Positions 1 to 10,847 of a DNA stretch of 64,000 nucleotides are shown here, piece after piece (positions within the stretch are counted from its first letter, which is position 1; each line of letters starts with the position of its first letter). Source of the stretch: Plasmopara viticola. Its lineage: Eukaryota; Oomycota; Peronosporomycetes; Peronosporales; Peronosporaceae. The notes under the pieces were generated by a model. It saw nothing but the letters and a program-made list of their open reading frames with translations, had not been told where the DNA came from and searched no databases. The DNA is taken from NCBI GenBank assembly GCA_001695595.3, contig MBPM02000056.1, forward strand, positions 248,001-312,000, read 5' to 3'. A program made the translations under genes and the position numbers.

Positions 1-113
1 GGCTTGACCGCCAAGTGGGAGCAGTCGTGATTTAGAATTTGTCGGACAGGGTTTAAACGACAATGTAATTGGAAGCATATATGTATACTTGCTGCTTTGA
101 ATATTTTCTTGCA

Positions 114-176
114 GGTGCCATTGGTCCGTTTAAGAAGCTAGATGACGATGATGAAGAAGCGCGAGTTGTAGCTTGA
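114..176 (+). CDS. possible 3'-terminal exon of an unidentified gene entering from the left
   Basis: A pyrimidine-rich tract ending in TTGCAG (about 104-115) resembles a 3' splice site. It is followed by an open frame that reads AIGPFKKLDDDDEEARVVA and then TGA at 174-176. The acidic, charged tail looks like a real C-terminus, but the protein is not recognisable. Bases 1-26 could be the end of the preceding exon, with GT donors at 24 or 27, although neither donor gave a clean phase match with this frame. It may therefore be chance. No function is proposed. Confidence 0.28.
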   Translation, partial: GAIGPFKKLDDDDEEARVVA

Positions 177-1499
177 TAGGAATCGTAAGAGGGAAAGCGA
201 TTGCTGTCGTGTCGATACGACAAAAGAGCAGCAAGTGCTCATAATCACGGGCAGTGGCCTATTTTTGAATTCTAGTGTCTTTTCTAAAATTTAGACACAT
301 TTAGAATGAAGCCTTAGGTCTTTGACGAAAATTCCAAGAAAATGCCTTAAGAATGTATCATCTCACTTAACTAAGAATCTTTGGAAGTGCTGTGATCCAC
401 ACTTCAACACGTATTTCGTCATAAACAGCTTATATTAGCAGCTGTAGAAGCAAGATTAGCCGCAAATGCGAGTAGATGGCTGGATAGGCAAACTACTTAT
501 GTTTTTTTTCACAAGAGCAAATACATATTTAACGCCGTGCACCATGCAATTGACGGTCTTTACCCTCTGACTAGAAGCAGCTAGGGCGAACGTAGCATTG
601 CGAGTGGAGAAGAAAGAGTCGGCGCGCTCTGCAACACAGCTGAAGCGTCTAAGCATTCAAAGACAAATCAACAGTTTCAGCTTCAACGTGGGCGACAATT
701 ATATCACAAAGTAGAATTAAGCGCAGCGTCTTTGTCCTTCATACTATTCGTGCATCCTTTGCGGTATATCGCAAGCTATCCAGCCCTATCTTTGCATATC
801 GACAGCCTACCGACTTGCTTTCTTCGTGTCTTTGACATCAATTGTATGTCCTGCCACATTATATACGGGAAGTTGTACGTGTGCGAAGTAACAGCAACTT
901 TACGCGATTCTACACTCAAGATGGCAGCATGTGTGTGAATTAGGCCATCAGCAATATCCAGTTTTCTACCGAGTAATAAAAGCTGACTTTCCACTAAACG
1001 GGGCCATAGAGGTGAAATGGGAAAACCAGAATCCTGCCGACTGCGCAACCTTCGTGCGATTTCTATGGACCATTAAACTACCTGTATCCATAAAATAAAC
1101 TTGGCTTATCTTCCGATATGGGCCCGATTCAAATGGTCTTAAATTGTTAAAAAGAAGGCTTTCATGGAGAACACTCATCCGAACATTAATGTGGCGAAGG
1201 ATGTAATGGGTCGTTACACGAAGCCGACTTTTGTATCAAAAGCTCGCTTTCGAATTCTTTTAAAACGATGATATCCAGTGATCACGACTCTAATTATAAG
1301 ACTTTTAGCGTAAAGAGCAACTCGTAATGCTCATTATAAACTTTGGCTTTGATCTGCTTGAGCCCGACTGTCATGATTTCATCGCGTTCATGGAGATACG
1401 ATATTAACGCTATGCCGATTCTGCCTTGATCCATGTAGATGTGATAGATCGAACTGTATGATTCACTCCTATCATTCCTACGCCAATACTTAATCGTGA
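177..1499. other. AT-rich intergenic DNA, no gene recognised
   Basis: Open frames here are short (at most 90 codons), lie in overlapping frames on both strands and show no recognisable domain. Nothing RNA-like was recognised. Confidence 0.6.
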
Positions 1500-1739
1500 G
1501 TCCTAGTTTATGAGTGTGTAGTTCCTATACTTTGTAAAGCTTCCTTCTATGTCTTTTGGCGTACAGCCCTCTCAGCTGTTTTTTCAAAATTCGATCGGAA
1601 GTTAGGTGAAGCAGATATCCGGTTGCTTTCTGCGTCTGGCACGCTTGTGGATACCATCGATAATATGACGCTAATCAAGCATCTCCACGCCGCCTTATTT
1701 ACGCTCACAAGAAGAAGTTCCAAGGACAAGAATGCTTGA
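1500..1739 (+). pseudogene. possible dynein heavy chain-like fragment (very weak)
   Basis: This is an 80-codon open frame between a TGA at 1497 and the TGA at 1737-1739, with no initiating ATG. About 35 residues in its middle (KFDRKLGEADIRLLSAS, then GTLVDTIDNMTLI) resemble the dynein heavy-chain segment usually written as LL..L..S.GNILD...LI..L. That segment lies between the stalk and AAA5. The similarity comes from pattern recall only. No neighbouring dynein domains were seen, so at most this is a relic exon. Confidence 0.2.
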
Positions 1740-4062
1740 ATGCTGCGCTGCTAGAGCTTCACGACGCCAGGAAGAGCAGCTGCAGTTGCAATGAGCGAGT
1801 GTGATCTTTACTCATAAGTCGAAATAATAAGGAACGATCCCAGGATCCCGGATATAGACACACGAGCTTGCTTCGTGCCTTTTTATGACGGGCATCTACT
1901 GTTTTATGTGCTTAGCAAACCCTTGTATGCCACAGATACGAATAAAAGCTTTTATGATTGAGCCGCGCGATGAGTACAAAACGGGGTCCGTGTATCCTTT
2001 CATGACGATGTTGCTAAAAATGGGTTGAAGGCACTAATGACTATTAGTTCGTGTCGTTAGCCTACCACCTTGTTATGAGCAATGGTATCACCTCTTACGA
2101 TATGCAGTATAATCCCGAAGCTACAAGAAGCTTTTGCTTCTCTCCATATAATGCACATGTGCGTAGTCGTCGCTTTTAAGAGCACTTCGTCTTGACAATC
2201 TTTAAAGTGCGCTGGTAATCTACGTGAAAGACTTCATCGAGCAAGATATCAACCAACCAAAGTGTGTTTGAAAAAAAGCTCGTAGACTTTATATTCCGAC
2301 GAAGGTCTTCGACTTACTTTATATACAGCCAATTCTAAATCTAATTTGCTTTCTTCACGAGTATCTGTAGTTTTCGACCAAAAACAAATGGAAAAAAATA
2401 TTTGTATTCAACAATTATGAGCTGTGAGGCAAGAATCGTGGGGTTGGAACAGCAAGAAGCTGTCAACATCAGCGCTCGCACAACGTCACGGGATGATTTT
2501 TTTGCTCACTAAAATGCGCCTTAACAATTGCTTCTTACATAGACTGCAAGCGTTGATCTTTTTTCATTATTTTAGTCATACATTCCTCCTCTGCACTCAA
2601 ACATACGCCAATGCAGACTTTGTGACACGTTATCAAAATGAGGCTCCGATTATATTAGATGGTGTCCGGTGGTGATACGAGGAAAATCTTAATGTAAAGC
2701 GGACAACACCTCAAAATTGATAACGCCACTTGGTGAAGCAGCAGGCTTATAAATAATATAGTCCCCAACGAGAACAAACATACTTAGCAAGGTACGCGAT
2801 ATCTTCGTCATGGCGTCGTGATAGCTTGCAGTCAAGTTATGATTCCTTACAGCCTTACGATTGCAGATTTTTTTAGAAGACGGCTTTACGATGCGCCATC
2901 GTACATGAACACGACCGCGAACAAGCTCAAATTTCTCAAATACTTCATTCAGTCTCTAGCAGATTAGACGACTAGCGAGGCAGTTATCTTTTTCACGAAA
3001 AATCTAACTTAAAGTTCTGGGGAAAACATACGCGCGTGAAATCAATCAAGAAGACACTTGTAAATACATCGTCTAATGATGCTGGCTAGAATATGCATGA
3101 CATTGCGTATTCAGTGAGCAAAAAATATCTTACAACGTGCCTCATTTAAATGAAAACAATTCGCACTTCACTTGCAGATTTCTACTCAACGATCGTGACG
3201 CATCCAATATAAAGCTGCACATTGTCTTACGCGTTTACAGAAGTATACCATGCCATAAACGAATATAGCCTCCGGCCCGATCCGGAAGTCAATATATATG
3301 GACTAGCGATCAAGTCATAAACGGATAATAGCCACCAGAGATTTTAAAGTACTGGCAAGACAGAATATCACATCTATACCATAACAGTATCACTTTAACA
3401 AATCGAGTTGTGAGTGTAATGGCTTATACTATCGCAGCGAACGATGGCCGTGTGCAATTGAAAACAAATGACAACAACGCAGGACAGACAGACAGCCAGC
3501 AAACTTTAATAGAGCGGTCAAAACGGTGCTGAAGACAAAACATGCACAAGAACTCGCTGGACCTCTTACGGCCATCAAAGTGCGCTCAAAACTATGAGAA
3601 GCAAAGTTGTGGGTATGGCCAACGTGTTTAGCCAATGACCTGATTTTAGAATGGTAATGAATCGCCGAAAAAGAAAACATACTCTAGAATGAACAGCATG
3701 AGTTTGCCGACACATCTGCTAATGTATAAACAATGCAGATAAATATATTTATAACACTTTTATCCAGCAAATTGCCTAGCTACCGTTCTCAACTTGATCA
3801 CGAAGGTTTACAGGCTAAAAAATCTAAGCAAAGTAATTACGCGGAGTCAATACTTGTGATGAATGGCCGATAAGCGTGGTTGTGTTGTGCTCAATGTCCG
3901 TGATTGTCAAGCCTAGTCCATGGCAGTAATAGCGCTTGGTCATGGTGGCTGGTCCAGCGGGGCCACGTTGGTTGGGTGGTTGGTGGCTGAGTCGGGGAGA
4001 GCCCGATAGTGTCCATCAAGTCCAGTAGTTGGCGTCACTGGAATCCAGAGTGGCTAAGCGTT
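1740..4062. other. AT-rich intergenic DNA, no gene recognised
   Basis: Scattered ORFs of no more than 83 codons with no domain signature. A 40-codon plus-strand frame near 1826-1960 reads smoothly but matches nothing known to me. A G-rich stretch lies at about 3950-4020. No RNA gene was recognised. Confidence 0.6.
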
Positions 4063-4804
4063 TTAGGCAGAAGATATTGGTCGTAGCGTCGAACATGAAG
4101 TGCCACCACCGCCTCGACTCGGGCTTGAACGTCTATCAGGTTGGCCGAGAGCTCGTGGAAGCGAATATCGTTCCGATGCATTCATAAGCAGCGCAAGATT
4201 ACAGTCCTCACTATGTGGAAAATCACGAAGAGACTGTAGCCGTATTGAGACTTGGCCGATGGTGTAGGCTCGACTTTGAACCACAGCATCGTTTCCCATT
4301 CGAATTTGGTCGAAAACAGCGCTCGGAAGTTGGCGAGCCAGACATTTCAAGTGTTGGCCGCAAACTCGCAGTACCAAAACAGATGTGGAGCGGTTTCAAG
4401 CACGCCACAGTTGTGGTGGCACAAACACTGAACTCCTTGGAGATGCTGAAGGCGGTAACCGAGATATAACGCGTTGTGCTGAAGTCTTGTATAGATAATG
4501 CAAATCCCACGTCTTATGCTGTTTCGACTCTTCTTGCCGCCGCAAATTGCACCAGCTATCACATTAAATTGAAGTTTCGTTTGAGTGCTGGATACACGGC
4601 AAGGAGTGGTATCACAGCTTATAATTTTTTGTTGTGAAAGTCGGTTTGCGGACCCGGACAGCTTGCCAAGTACATTTTAATGTATCGAGTACGCAAAGTG
4701 TAGGTCCAATACGCTTCTGTTAGCATGAGGGTGTCAAGTGTAACCTTGCTCGCACCGACTATTTGTGCCAAACAAAGAACCGAGGCCTTCTGGTCTATTG
4801 ACAT
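4063..4804 (-). pseudogene. decayed non-LTR retrotransposon (LINE) fragment, zf-RVT-like end
   Basis: Three overlapping minus-strand frames (4347-4562, 4223-4510, 4063-4377) together look like the C-terminal zinc-binding region that follows reverse transcriptase in non-LTR elements. In the 4347-4562 frame a Cys/His cluster is followed by LETAPHLFWYCEFAAN, which fits the zf-RVT pattern C-x2-C..ET..HLFW.C. Downstream on the minus strand the sense passes into the other two frames, so at least two frameshifts separate the pieces. The block at 4619-4804 may be its upstream part. No endonuclease or catalytic RT block was found, so this is a truncated, dead copy. Confidence 0.45.
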
Positions 4805-5310
4805 ATATCAAAAGACACGCTCAACGCCCATTCAAGTGTTTCAAGCGTGGTACGACCGGTATTAGAAGAGTGTGCGTTCTAATAAGAGAAGGACCAGTAA
4901 ATTTTCGGGGGCGATTAATTGGAACTCACAGTTATAGACTTGATCAGGAAATTAGGGTACTGAATCCTCAACCATAAATCAAGCCGCCACCAGGTTAACG
5001 ACCTTCACCAGCTAAACAGTGTTAATGAGAGAACTTGCGTGGCAGCGGAATGGAAATGTTTCAGGTGATCAAGCATGAAAGCGTGAATGTTACTAGGTTA
5101 CACGAACCCAGTGTATAGCAAACAGATTGTGACACAGTCAAGTGATATTTTGAGCATCAATAAGGTGACAAAAGAGTTGGCAGAAAATGCAGTGCATGGT
5201 CGAATGATCATCGCTCAAGCATATTTGCAGAGATTATTATGCTAGCTAGGCTATTGTGATAAACCTGACAAATGCCAGAGCACGTCAGAGATATGAATTG
5301 TATTACATCT
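4805..5310. other. intergenic, nothing recognised
   Basis: Only short ORFs without domain signatures are present between the LINE relic and the LTR-like sequence. Confidence 0.5.
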
Positions 5311-5454
5311 TGTAATTTAGACTAACACTAGAATTATGGAGCCCGTTAGATTGCGAATTCGCGACTCGTCGTGGCGGTTTATAAAAGGAAGGTTCGAGAT
5401 TTGAACTCTTGCTTCCTTTAAGCAAACAACTACGGCAGCCATGCCGCAGTAACA
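5311..5454 (+). repeat. LTR-like sequence with adjoining primer-binding-like site
   Basis: A 144 bp stretch begins TGTAATTTAG and ends GCAGTAACA, giving TGT..ACA ends. It contains a strong TATA box (TTTATAAAAGG, about 5378-5388). After one base it is followed by TGGTGAC, the form expected of a primer-binding site complementary to a tRNA 3' end (GUCACCA). The order LTR, TGG-type PBS and the start of an internal region (about 5455-5600) suits a Ty3/Gypsy-like element on the plus strand. No second LTR or gag/pol was seen. The rest, to 5934, holds only short overlapping ORFs. Confidence 0.4.
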
Positions 5455-5934
5455 TTGGTGACAAAAACAATAGGAAAGACCACAAAGATGCAACTGCTGG
5501 GCGTGCAGTATGCGAAGACTTACAAGGACAATCAACTTGTACGAGCTTGTTTAAAAAGGAATTCCTGCGCTTGACTTGATATTTTTTAATGCAATATAGC
5601 GCAGTGTACAGCCATCTCTCAGAAAGTGACAGCAGTAGTACAGCTTGTGACATTCATCTTTTGTGCGTCTGTAACTCAAGCGAACTTGATAGTGTTGCAG
5701 CCGGATGAGTCTACGTTTGCATCCTGGAAAAATACAAAGCGCAAACCGATATCTTCGCTTATATATACATACAGCCAAAGCGAATCTTACCAACAATACT
5801 TATTACGATAGATAGGTTTTATACTTCTACTCGAATCTTGTACACTATCTTATATTTTTTCTGCCCGAATAATCATGCTGCAAGGATTGATAAAAACGAT
5901 TTTTTTTTACAATCAAACCATTACTATTGTGTAC

Positions 5935-7062
5935 CTAGGCCGTATAATAGGCTTGGTAGCCATTCGCCTGATCGCGTGCTGCGTCCATGGCGCTCATTCG
6001 AGATGCCATGGTAACACACGCATGACAGAAGGTGATTTTGTGTCGTAGAATCTTTCGATCCGGTGAGAGAAAGCTGATGGTCTTGACCTCTTTGCAACCA
6101 AAGCACAGCCCCCCAAGACACATTTTACACATGCCTTTGCCTAGGTTTTTCACACAATACGGTTGCAAGTTGCAGTTGCACGTCACGCACACTTCTTCGT
6201 TGCGTGGCACAAGAGCAACATTAGCGGTTTGCAATGCCACTTGTCGTCGCTGCAACATCCACGTGAGCTTTTTCATGAGACCACACTCACCGTAATTGGT
6301 TGCCGAGAGCAAGGCGTTGGCGCAAATTGGCAACACGACGGACTCCATGATCGAACCCCCCGGGTCGACGGAATCAAATGCAAATGTGTCAATGACATTG
6401 GGGGCAATTTGCCGAAAAAACCCGGTAATGTTGTGTTTGGCCCGAATCACGTTTGGCAACGGTTGGACCAATGGCGACTCAATGGAATGCAACATCATGT
6501 ACCCAACCCGTTCGCCATTGGCAAAGTGTAAAATGCCCGACCCTTCCAGACATAAAAAGTCCCGGTCCTTAATCACTTTGGTGTAACTTAAGGGCAAGTC
6601 AATTTGTAACCACTTTACGGTGACGGAACGAAAAGGGTCGGAGGCTGTCGGTTTGACCAATGTCGCCAAGACAGCCCCGTCGCTATAGTCGTGTACGTAC
6701 GAAGCTTTGACTTGCATGATGGCATCCGTAGGATTGACCGTCCCAAACATCAAGTCATCCAATTGCCCTTGAAAGGTACCGACACTGAGCAAAATAGGCT
6801 TGACCGTCCTCTCACTTGCTTCTGGCTCGCAATCGGAAGAGCTGGCAGCGGTCGTGCGTTTCGCGTAAACGTGCAGATCGTCCTTTGACTTAATGTGTTT
6901 CCAACGGGTTGGATTTACTTGCGAGTGGCTCATGACATACTCTTCATATTTACGAAAAGTGTCTTCCACGAGATCGTTTTCAATCTCGAGCAACATTCGT
7001 TGGTCTTTGAGTGTCAGGGGTAGTTGATGATACGGACTCATGGAAAAACGTTCCCTTGGCAT
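5935..7062 (-). CDS. START-like domain and FYVE-type zinc finger protein
   Basis: 375 aa, uninterrupted. Residues about 85-250 resemble a START/Bet v1-type lipid-binding domain as found in oomycete START-FYVE proteins: GTFQGQLDDLMFG, a central DRDFLCLEGSG strand and a long C-terminal helix. Residues 292-350 form a Cys-rich finger with pairs C292/C295, C312/C315, C320/C323 and C346/C349. This fits a FYVE/PHD-like two-zinc cross-brace, but the classic RR/KHHCR motif is absent, so phosphatidylinositol-3-phosphate binding is uncertain. The expected role is a cytosolic protein recruited to membranes for lipid sensing or transfer. The family is strongly expanded in oomycetes. The start is the first Met of the frame. 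It is transcribed divergently from the P450, and a relic of a related START domain lies at 10.6-10.8 kb. Confidence 0.85.
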   Translation of the reverse strand: MPRERFSMSPYHQLPLTLKDQRMLLEIENDLVEDTFRKYEEYVMSHSQVNPTRWKHIKSKDDLHVYAKRTTAASSSDCEPEASERTVKPILLSVGTFQGQLDDLMFGTVNPTDAIMQVKASYVHDYSDGAVLATLVKPTASDPFRSVTVKWLQIDLPLSYTKVIKDRDFLCLEGSGILHFANGERVGYMMLHSIESPLVQPLPNVIRAKHNITGFFRQIAPNVIDTFAFDSVDPGGSIMESVVLPICANALLSATNYGECGLMKKLTWMLQRRQVALQTANVALVPRNEEVCVTCNCNLQPYCVKNLGKGMCKMCLGGLCFGCKEVKTISFLSPDRKILRHKITFCHACVTMASRMSAMDAARDQANGYQAYYTA

Positions 7063-7818
7063 CGTCGACGCCTCAGTGGGCGAGGGGATTTAGTTGTGAT
7101 GGACAAGACCTGGTGCGCTCGTGCTACAATCTATTGGTTCGCTATGATACAATTGCCAAGTCCTTGCAATGTCAGATTCACGAGCTCGTCGGTAAGCGAT
7201 GGACTCTCTACGCTGACGTACGTACCAGCGCGATCATCACGCCACTACTCCAAGGACGGAGCTTTTAAAGCCGAAAGATAAAACTGGCTCGACGGATGGG
7301 CCACGATGGATAAGCTACGTTGCAGCACCACGGGCGACTTGTAACGCCTAGTCTATGATGACGCGAGGCGCGATTGGGAGCAATCTGTAGGGGCTACAGA
7401 TCTGAGTCGAAGAAAAAGGCGTTGTTACAAGATCTTTAGAATGGGCCACTGTTGCCCACACTGTCTTTTCTATCGGATACAAGGTGTAAACCATGACATT
7501 GAGGTTGCCACTGACGTTTTGATCTTGCATTGATAAAATTGGCACGCATTGCACGTTGGTTCCCATACTTTTCGATTCGAACAAAGTCACGGCCACGTGA
7601 CATTTGCTGATCCATCATTTATTGTTGATCTAGAGTCATCATGACAAAGATAGCACGAGGCGCAGAATATGCGCTGAACATGCATTTCCTCTATCGCCTC
7701 ACTGTTTTCATCGTCGTGGCTTTTATCGTGATGGGAAGAAACCTTTCTGACATCTTAGATGCCACAACGCAACTCAGCTTGAAGCCACCAAGTCACAGAC
7801 CAGTCTATCCCATTCCTC
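7063..7818. promoter_or_regulatory. shared 756 bp intergenic region between divergent genes
   Basis: This holds the 5' flanks of the START-FYVE gene (minus) and the P450 gene (plus). Short ORFs in it (minus 7348-7596; plus 7641-7844) have no recognised domain. The plus-strand one starts 178 bp upstream of the P450 ATG, is hydrophobic and overlaps the P450 start in another frame, so it could be a upstream ORF in the leader. No clear TATA box was identified. Confidence 0.4.
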
Positions 7819-9474
7819 ATGCTCACTTGGCTCCTCGATCCTGATGACCCGGTCAAAAAGATTGGATGGTTACTCGTTGGCTTGCTTGTCGGTGCAACAA
7901 TTGCGTCGCAATGTTTGCCAGCCGACAAAATTGACAGCAAAGTGTCCAAGCAACGACGGAATGTAACGCCCGGAGCCCGTGGGCCCACTCGCGTCCCATT
8001 CCTACCTTCGGCAATACCGGTTGTAGGCCACGCCGTCTACATGGCCTACCATGCCAACCGGTTTCTCGACTGGATCACCGACATCTTCCTGTCCCGCAAT
8101 GGAGCCCCCTTTACGCTTCGTCTCCCATTTCAGCGTAACATGATCCTCACCGCCACGCCCGAGCACTATGAACACGTGATGAAGATTCAGTACGACAACT
8201 TTATCAAAGGCGATCACATCTACGCGTTGCTCAAGGATCTCTTGGGGGATAGCATTTTGATTGTCGAAGGCGACGAATGGAAGTTTCACCGCCGCGTCTT
8301 CGTCAACCTCTTTAGTTCCCGCGCACTCCGCGAATTCATGGCGCCAATCATTCAAAAGCACGTGCGTGTTTTAATGCACGTCTTGACGAGCGTTGAGCAG
8401 TCGCAAAAACCGGTAGATATCTTTCATACCGCGGGTCGGTTTACCCTCGATGCGTTTGGCGAAATTGCGTTTGGGTTTAGCCTCAATACACTGACATTAA
8501 CCCACGCCCATCCCTTTGAGCGTGCGATTGAGGCCGCGCAACACATTGCTGCCTCGCGCTTAGTTGCCCCGACGTGGTATTGGAAACTCAAGCGGTGGCT
8601 TAATGTCGGGAGTGAAAAGCAGCTGCGAGCGGCCCTTGCGATCGTGGACGAGTTTGTCATGACAATTATTGCCAAGACAATGGCCAAGCGCAACTTAAGT
8701 GCCCATCCAAAGGTGGGACAGAGACCCGACATTGTGTCGCTGATTTTGGCAAACGAGACAATAAACGGGAAACCCGTGGATCCACTTGTGATCCGTAATA
8801 TTGTACTCATGGCCATTATTGCAGGACGTGACACGGCTGCCGACGCCCTCGCGTGGCTCTTTCACTTGCTTGCCCACAACCCGCGGGTTGAAAACAAGTT
8901 GCGTCGCGAGTTGCTAACTAACTTGCCAAAGTTGGCAACCGATCTTGACTACGTGCCCGAGATGCAAGAAGTGCAAGTGTTGCCCTATCTAGAAGCCACA
9001 ATCAGTGAAGCGTTGCGCCTGTTCGCTCCCGTCGGGTTGGCCCAGAAACTGTGCATTCGGGACACAATGTTTCCAGACGGCACCTTTGTCCCAAAAGGGT
9101 CAAACATTGCACTTGCCTATTACTCTATGGCTCGAATGCCACAAGTGTGGGGGGACAATGCCGCCTCCTTTGTACCTGAACGATTTCTCGATCGCCAGAC
9201 GGGCGACATGCAAAAAGTGTCGTCGAGTAAATTTAGCGTGTTCAATACGGGCCCACGCGTGTGTGTGGGACGCCACTTGGCCATGGTAGAGATGAAAATG
9301 GTCGTAGCTAGTGTCGTGAGTCGCTTTCACTTGCAAGAAGTGCCGGGTCAACACGTGACGTACTCGATTGGACTGACCATTGGGATGAAAAATCCATTGA
9401 TGATGCACGTGCAGAAACTCTCAGCGCTGAATGTTGCTGCTGGGGGGAAAGACGAGCATCAGGAGGTCAAATAG
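7819..9474 (+). CDS. cytochrome P450, CYP86/CYP94-like (probable fatty-acid hydroxylase)
   Basis: 551 aa, no intron. A membrane anchor (about residues 15-33) is followed by a Pro-containing hinge. Family motifs are complete: helix C W154xxxR158; I-helix AGRDTA (335-340), which is the oxygen-activation site; ExxR (E397-R400); PERF (453-456); and the haem loop FNTGPRVCVG with the axial cysteine at C482. The spacing is that of a microsomal class II P450 needing NADPH-P450 reductase. The FNTGPRVCVG loop and AGRDTAADALAW helix resemble the CYP86/CYP94 clan that hydroxylates fatty acids at or near the omega end, but the substrate is inferred. The ATG is the first Met after an in-frame TGA at 7780-7782. 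The GC content is visibly higher than in the flanking DNA. Confidence 0.93.
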   Translation: MLTWLLDPDDPVKKIGWLLVGLLVGATIASQCLPADKIDSKVSKQRRNVTPGARGPTRVPFLPSAIPVVGHAVYMAYHANRFLDWITDIFLSRNGAPFTLRLPFQRNMILTATPEHYEHVMKIQYDNFIKGDHIYALLKDLLGDSILIVEGDEWKFHRRVFVNLFSSRALREFMAPIIQKHVRVLMHVLTSVEQSQKPVDIFHTAGRFTLDAFGEIAFGFSLNTLTLTHAHPFERAIEAAQHIAASRLVAPTWYWKLKRWLNVGSEKQLRAALAIVDEFVMTIIAKTMAKRNLSAHPKVGQRPDIVSLILANETINGKPVDPLVIRNIVLMAIIAGRDTAADALAWLFHLLAHNPRVENKLRRELLTNLPKLATDLDYVPEMQEVQVLPYLEATISEALRLFAPVGLAQKLCIRDTMFPDGTFVPKGSNIALAYYSMARMPQVWGDNAASFVPERFLDRQTGDMQKVSSSKFSVFNTGPRVCVGRHLAMVEMKMVVASVVSRFHLQEVPGQHVTYSIGLTIGMKNPLMMHVQKLSALNVAAGGKDEHQEVK

Positions 9475-10637
9475 AAAGGTATTTTTCTGCCCATTTTTTG
9501 CCTCGTACCAGCTTTTAAGCGTCACTTGGCCTTGCTGTTTTGTCCATTGAGTTGTCGTAAGAAAGCACATTCTTTGCATAAGTAATTTGCCAAAAGTGGG
9601 TGCTTGGCTTTTCCTCGCGAAGGAAACAGGCAAGCAATATGCCGTTAATTACGTAAAATAAAATGTGCAAATTACCGACTCGAAGCGGTCTCAAACTCTG
9701 CGCTTTTACTTTATCAGGTGCTATGCTCATCGACTTGTGTCGACTCATCAGTCACGGTTTCGATAGGTTCACTCTTTCTGTGGCAATCTCAGACCTATGC
9801 TTCTTTTATAAGGTCGCTTTTTTAAGGCCAAGAGGCTCAAACAGCAAGCGGAGGTCAAGTGGTAGTATGCTAAACGCGTAGTGGATAATTGATCGAGACA
9901 AAAAGGGATCAATTCGAGACCAGGTCGGAGTCATGGCCATGACCACAGAGACTACCTGAACTTGATGATTCTTGAGCAGCCATACCAAGTCACGCACGCC
10001 AAGAACCGTGCAAACTATTGAACGAGCGCATCTTCATACGTGCGTTGTGGACCTGAGCATAGGGCAAAAGACAGCCTTCAGTCAAGACTCATAGACCTTT
10101 CGAGACGCAGGATCGTCAAAATTTTGTTGTTCGAAGACCCGATCAATCTTCTTTCCGAACATTTTTACAAGAACTAGAAGAGACATGGGAATCTAGTGTC
10201 GTGATACCGTTATGAAGTGCATCATTCACCAGCTCCCAGCGCGTCCGTGTTTCTATCATCAGCTTGAGCAATACGACATTCCTACCTAGCGATTTGATTT
10301 TCTTCCACCATAGTTTCATAGCAAAGGCGAGATTTATATACCTAAAAAATACCCATGACTTGCCCACCAAAATGAATAGAAGACCTCCCTGATCAATCAG
10401 TGAAGCCCAAGCGGCAACAATATATATTGTATTCAACGGCGCAACGACAATAGCTTAGCTACAATAACATGGTTCGACGCACTCGATTAAGTAGCGCAAA
10501 TGTCTCTGCAAAAGTCATCACATGAACTCAGTGGCTCATTATTGATGTCAAATGTACACTGTCCCTTTATGGTGCACGTAATCGCGCTTCTTGACTGGCT
10601 GGACAGAAGGGAGTGTCAAGCTCTATCCTTTTAATAA
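9475..10637. other. intergenic, possibly decayed coding remnants, none identified
   Basis: Minus-strand frames at 9806-9997 (63 codons) and 10143-10436 (97 codons) read smoothly and are rich in hydrophobic residues, but neither shows a known domain. They could be parts of an eroded gene upstream of the START relic or chance ORFs. Confidence 0.4.
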
Positions 10638-10847
10638 TCACGAGTGACTAAAGCGGTTACCCGTGTGTGGATTAGACCACACCATCCAAACAACAACAGC
10701 TCCACTGAGGTTGTCGACGTTTAATCCTTTCACCCGCACCGTCTTGAGGTTTTCACGGATGCCACCAAACATCATGTCGTTCAATTTTTCTCCATTGTAC
10801 CCACACAAAGAAGCAGGGGAAGTCAAAATTTTCGTTGCACTTGTCAA
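10638..10847 (-). pseudogene. START-domain relic related to the START-FYVE gene
   Basis: This 69-codon frame contains GEKLNDMMFGG, followed about 20 residues later by NLSGAVVV. It aligns by eye, in order and spacing, with GQLDDLMFG..HDYSDGAVLATLV of the START-FYVE protein at 5,935-7,062 (residues about 90-140). The flanking START parts and the zinc finger were not found in any frame nearby, so this is a fragment of a second family member. It shows that the locus once held more START-type genes. Confidence 0.5.

Noticed and set aside
5312..5535. Overlapping 116- and 72-codon ORFs on minus
   Set aside because: They run antisense through the LTR-like sequence and have no domain signature.
5452..5600. 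tRNA gene suggested by GGTTCGAGATTTGAAC near 5390
   Set aside because: No acceptor or anticodon stem could be placed around it; the motif lies inside the LTR-like sequence.
7348..7596. 82-codon minus-strand ORF between START-FYVE and P450
   Set aside because: No domain, overlapping ORFs in other frames, and no support as a gene.
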